A DNA stretch of 64,000 nt from Vibrio sp. S9_S30 (lineage in GTDB: Bacteria; Pseudomonadota; Gammaproteobacteria; Enterobacterales; Vibrionaceae): positions 178,730 to 242,729 of the forward strand of contig NZ_JAAUWT010000008.1 in the NCBI RefSeq assembly GCF_014694455.1. The letters run 5' to 3'. The notes below the pieces were generated by a model. That model saw only the letters and a list, made by a program, of their open reading frames with translations. It did no database searches and was not told the DNA's origin. This document shows positions 60,879-64,000 of this stretch, in pieces (the stretch's first letter is position 1; each line of letters starts with the position of its first letter). Position numbers and translations under genes: made by a program.

Positions 60879-62593
60879 TGAGTGATAAGCAAGAAGTATT
60901 AGGCGAAGTGCTCGGTCCACTGTCCGACAATGAACGTCTAAAAAGAGAAAGTAATTTTCTACGTGGTACGATTGAACAAGATCTGCAAGATCGTATCACG
61001 GGTGGCTTTACTGCCGATAACTTCCAGTTGATCCGTTTCCACGGTATGTATCAACAGGATGACCGTGATATTCGTGCCGAACGCGCTAAACAAAAGCTTG
61101 AGCCACTGCATAACGTCATGTTACGTGCTCGGATGCCTGGTGGCATCATTAAGCCAGAGCAATGGTTAGCGATAGACAAGTTTGCTGATGAACATACGTC
61201 ATATGGAAGTATCCGTCTCACCACGCGTCAGACATTCCAGTTTCATGGCGTACTAAAGCCAAACATTAAGCTGATGCACCAAACCCTGAATAGCATCGGC
61301 ATCGATTCCATCGCAACAGCGGGTGATGTTAACCGTAACGTTCTCTGTACCACTAACCCAATTGAATCGGAACTTCACCAAGAAGCTTACGAGTGGGCAG
61401 CGAAAATCAGTGAACATCTGTTACCTAAGACACGCGCTTACGCGGAAATCTGGTTGGATGGTGAAAAAGTTGAAACCACAGAGGAGCCTATTCTAGGTAG
61501 CAACTATTTACCGCGTAAGTTTAAAACCACTGTTGTGATTCCGCCTCAAAATGACGTAGACGTGCATGCTAACGACTTGAATTTCGTTGCTATTGCTGAA
61601 GAAGGGAAGTTGGTTGGCTTTAACGTCTTAGTGGGTGGGGGGCTTGCGATGACGCATGGCGATACTTCTACTTACGCACGTCGTGCGGATGACTTCGGCT
61701 TTATCCCTCTAGATAAAACACTCGATGTCGCTGCTGCGGTTGTCACCACTCAACGTGACTGGGGTAACCGTTCAAATCGTAAAAATGCGAAAACCAAATA
61801 CACGCTGGATCGCGTAGGTATCGATGTGTTCCGCGCAGAAGTTGAAAAACGAGCGGATGTTAAGTTTGAAGCCAGTCGCCCTTATGAGTTTACAGAGCGT
61901 GGCGATCGCATTGGTTGGGTTGAGGGAATCGATGGTAAGCATCACTTAGCTCTGTTCATCGAGAACGGTCGTTTACTGGATTTCCCAGGTAAGCCACTGA
62001 AGACTGGCGTTGCAGAAATCGCGAAGATCCACAAAGGCGATTTCCGAATGACGGCTAACCAAAACTTAATCGTTGCGGGTGTAGCAAAAAGTCAGAAAGC
62101 GAAAATCGAAAAGATCGCGCGCGAACATGGTTTGATGGACGACAGCGTGAGCGAGCAGCGTAAAAACTCGATGGCGTGTGTGGCATTTCCCACTTGTCCG
62201 CTTGCTATGGCAGAAGCGGAGCGTTTCTTACCAGGGTTTGTTACCGACGTTGAAGGTATCCTTGAAAAGCATGGGTTACCAGAAGATGAAAACATCATCC
62301 TGCGCATAACAGGCTGTCCTAATGGGTGTGGTCGCGCAATGTTGGCTGAAATTGGTTTAGTCGGAAAAGCACCTGGTCGATATAACTTACACTTAGGAGG
62401 GAACCGTGCAGGGACTCGCATTCCTAAAATGTATAAAGAGAACATCACAGACGCTCAAATCCTAGAAGAAATCGATCACTTGGTTGCACGCTGGGCAAAT
62501 GAGCGCAACGAAGGCGAATGTTTCGGCGACTTCACAATTCGTGCTGGCATCATTGAAGAGGTCTTCATCTCTAAGAGGGATTTGCATGCCTGA
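60878..62593 (+). CDS. cysI: Sulfite reductase (NADPH) hemoprotein beta subunit
   Basis: A 571-residue siroheme and 4Fe-4S enzyme that reduces sulfite to sulfide with six electrons. The cluster cysteines are visible in [20 protein letters not shown] near residue 430 and [20 protein letters not shown] near 475. [12 protein letters not shown] near residue 115 is a siroheme-side motif. It overlaps cysH by eight bases. Confidence 0.97.
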   Translation: MSDKQEVLGEVLGPLSDNERLKRESNFLRGTIEQDLQDRITGGFTADNFQLIRFHGMYQQDDRDIRAERAKQKLEPLHNVMLRARMPGGIIKPEQWLAIDKFADEHTSYGSIRLTTRQTFQFHGVLKPNIKLMHQTLNSIGIDSIATAGDVNRNVLCTTNPIESELHQEAYEWAAKISEHLLPKTRAYAEIWLDGEKVETTEEPILGSNYLPRKFKTTVVIPPQNDVDVHANDLNFVAIAEEGKLVGFNVLVGGGLAMTHGDTSTYARRADDFGFIPLDKTLDVAAAVVTTQRDWGNRSNRKNAKTKYTLDRVGIDVFRAEVEKRADVKFEASRPYEFTERGDRIGWVEGIDGKHHLALFIENGRLLDFPGKPLKTGVAEIAKIHKGDFRMTANQNLIVAGVAKSQKAKIEKIAREHGLMDDSVSEQRKNSMACVAFPTCPLAMAEAERFLPGFVTDVEGILEKHGLPEDENIILRITGCPNGCGRAMLAEIGLVGKAPGRYNLHLGGNRAGTRIPKMYKENITDAQILEEIDHLVARWANERNEGECFGDFTIRAGIIEEVFISKRDLHA

Positions 62594-63365
62594 TACTACA
62601 GCAACAAAGAAGCCGCAGCTTTCTGAATTACTGTCAATGACTAAGGCGGAGCAGTCGCTGCGCCTTGCTGAATTGAATGGTTACTTGGAAACACTCACGG
62701 CACAAGAAAGGGTCGCGTGGGCTATCGAAAACTTAGAAGACACCCACGCGGTGTCATCCAGTTTTGGTATTCAGGCCGCAGTGATGCTGCATTTAGTCTC
62801 CCAAATTAAGGCGGATATTCCTGTCATACTGACGGATACAGGCTACTTGTTTCCTGAAACGTACCGTTTCATTGATGAGTTAACTGAAAAACTCAATTTG
62901 AATCTTAAGATCTTCAGCGCGGCAACTAGCCCGAATTGGCAAGAAGCACGTTATGGGAAATTGTGGGATCAGGGCGTAGAAGGCATAGAAAAATATAACA
63001 AGCTAAATAAAGTCGAACCCATGCGTCGCGCATTGGATGAACTTCAGGTAGGCACTTGGTTCTCAGGTCTTCGTCGTGAGCAATCGAGCTCTCGAGCGAA
63101 CTTACCCATCCTAGCCATTCAAAACGGCGTATTTAAGTTTCTACCAGTTATCGATTGGACAAATAAAGATGTCCACTACTATTTAAAGGAAAACAACCTT
63201 CCTTATCACCCACTTTGGGATGAAGGGTACTTGTCTGTAGGTGATACCCATACCACTCGTAAGTGGGAGCCTGGCATGAGCGAAGAAGAAACCCGTTTCT
63301 TTGGATTGAAACGCGAGTGCGGGCTTCATGAAGAAGAAAACGAAAGTGATGGCTCCGGCATCTGA
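62586..63365 (+). CDS. cysH: Phosphoadenylylsulfate reductase
   Basis: A 259-residue PAPS reductase that gives sulfite for Cys[15 protein letters not shown] near residue 58 is the PP-loop region, [15 protein letters not shown] near 83, [13 protein letters not shown] near 158 and the catalytic Cys in [10 protein letters not shown] near the end. The frame is open further upstream in cysI, but the ATG at 62586 with gaggga before it is the start. Third gene of cysJIH. Confidence 0.97.
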   Translation: MPDTTATKKPQLSELLSMTKAEQSLRLAELNGYLETLTAQERVAWAIENLEDTHAVSSSFGIQAAVMLHLVSQIKADIPVILTDTGYLFPETYRFIDELTEKLNLNLKIFSAATSPNWQEARYGKLWDQGVEGIEKYNKLNKVEPMRRALDELQVGTWFSGLRREQSSSRANLPILAIQNGVFKFLPVIDWTNKDVHYYLKENNLPYHPLWDEGYLSVGDTHTTRKWEPGMSEEETRFFGLKRECGLHEEENESDGSGI

Positions 63366-63390
63366 GTGACAACTTAGTACTTGTAACTAG

Positions 63391-63417
63391 AAAGCTGCTT
63401 ATGCAGCTTTTCTTTTT
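63391..63417 (+). terminator. Terminator of cysJIH
   Basis: Stem aaagctgc (63391-63398) with gcagcttt (63403-63410), four-base loop, then tcttttt. Confidence 0.9.
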
Positions 63418-63566
63418 ATGGGGGACTGGGTTGATTGTTTTTTGCACTGAATTGTATAAAACTGTGGATAAGTTGTGCTTATTCTGGGGTAAAACATGAA
63501 TAAATTAGCGCTTTGGATAAAATTCAAAGAAAAGAGTGGTTTTTTCATTATTTTCAAATAAAAGGC

Positions 63567-63594
63567 TTGCCATAAAGATTAGTGTCTCTATAAT
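63567..63594 (+). promoter_or_regulatory. rRNA operon promoter P1
   Basis: ttgcca (63567-63572) and tataat (63589-63594) spaced by 16 bases, followed by a GC-rich discriminator gccgcc. Typical of stringently controlled rrn promoters. Confidence 0.8.
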
Positions 63595-63681
63595 GCCGCC
63601 TCACTGACACGGCAGACGCCACAAGGCTTCAGCAGTGCTAGAGAGAGGAAAAGTTCTGAGAAAATAAATTTGAAAAAGTGT

Positions 63682-63709
63682 TTGACTCTTCAAATTATCT
63701 CGCTAGAAT
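63682..63709 (+). promoter_or_regulatory. rRNA operon promoter P2
   Basis: ttgact (63682-63687) and tagaat (63704-63709), spacing 16 bases, then cacctccgc. Confidence 0.8.
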
Positions 63710-63722
63710 TCACCTCCGCTTT

Positions 63723-63760
63723 GAGAAGAAAGCTTCTCGAAAAGCAACGCTCTTTAACAA
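63723..63760 (+). promoter_or_regulatory. rRNA antitermination elements boxB and boxA
   Basis: Hairpin gagaag/cttctc (63723-63738) followed by cgctctttaacaa (about 63748-63760), the boxA for Nus factor antitermination. Confidence 0.85.
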
Positions 63761-63948
63761 TATAGACCTATCAATCTGTGTGGGCACTCGTTGATGATAA
63801 TCCAAAATGTTTCTTAGGAAACACTTTAGGTTTCAATGAACTGAGTGACCAACCAAGACTTCTTCTGGAAACATAAGAAGACTTAGCACAGTCAATTCAA
63901 CATTTACTTGTAAATGTAATCAGTATTCATTGAGCCGAACAAAATCTT

Positions 63949-64000
63949 AAATTGAAGAGTTTGATCATGGCTCAGATTGAACGCTGGCGGCAGGCCTAAC
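63949..64000 (+). rRNA. rrs: 16S ribosomal RNA, first 52 bases (cut by the window end)
   Basis: aaattgaagagtttgatcat, then ggctcagattgaacgctggc, the conserved 5' end of bacterial 16S rRNA. The gene continues beyond the window. The 190 bases before it are the usual leader with RNase III processing sequences. Confidence 0.98.

Overview
The window looks like a piece of a Vibrio (Vibrionaceae) main chromosome. Grounds: it ends in a vibrio-type rRNA leader and the first 52 bases of a 16S gene. Before that comes the vibrio-style run dusA - pspG - outer membrane protein - small protein - cysJIH. It also carries VCR-like integron attC sites and a vibriobactin-family siderophore locus. No species call is made.

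Layout. (1) About 0-7.7 kb is a uronate/galactose block: GH88 unsaturated glucuronyl hydrolase, aldose 1-epimerase, kduD, galT, a SulP anion transporter and kduI. KdgR-like palindromes lie upstream of GH88, kduD and kduI, which suggests one regulon for unsaturated uronic acids, possibly from sulfated glycosaminoglycans. (2) 8-14.7 kb holds a diguanylate cyclase, a methyltransferase, an MFS protein, an EEP-fold nuclease/phosphatase, a GNAT acetyltransferase and a patatin lipase. (3) 14.9-38.5 kb is a complete Fur-boxed catechol/phenolate siderophore locus. It has a PPTase, an ABC-ATPase pseudogene, two NRPSs that together look like a split VibF, a DAHP synthase, EntA/C/E/B homologues, ViuB, a PchB-type salicylate-forming lyase, a salicylate-type AMP ligase with its own carrier protein, a TonB receptor and a VibH-like condensation enzyme. 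The gene set fits a vulnibactin-like product (DHB plus salicyl-oxazolines on a polyamine). (4) 38.6-43.6 kb has DUF3429, a periplasmic binding protein, BluB, an EamA exporter and a pirin. (5) 43.8-50.4 kb is a sugar ABC transporter with NanE, a divergent GntR/UTRA regulator and a HAD phosphatase. (6) About 50.5-56.3 kb is a mobile region: an integron cassette array without an integron integrase, an IS481-type element and a tyrosine recombinase next to dusA. (7) 56.4-64 kb is core chromosome.

How the siderophore genes work together: the DAHP synthase feeds chorismate and EntC makes isochorismate. That pool splits between EntB/EntA (to DHB) and the PchB homologue (to salicylate). Two AMP ligases load two separate aryl carrier domains. 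The VibH-like enzyme should put one aryl group on a polyamine, and the Cy-Cy-A protein plus the PCP-PCP-C protein should add aryl-oxazolines. Each transcription unit has its own Fur box.

The most unusual feature is that many genes of the accessory part end in short imperfect tandem repeats (15-24 bp). In at least seven genes the repeat contains the last codons or the stop codon of the gene, with further copies just downstream. I see nothing like this in the core block at the right end.
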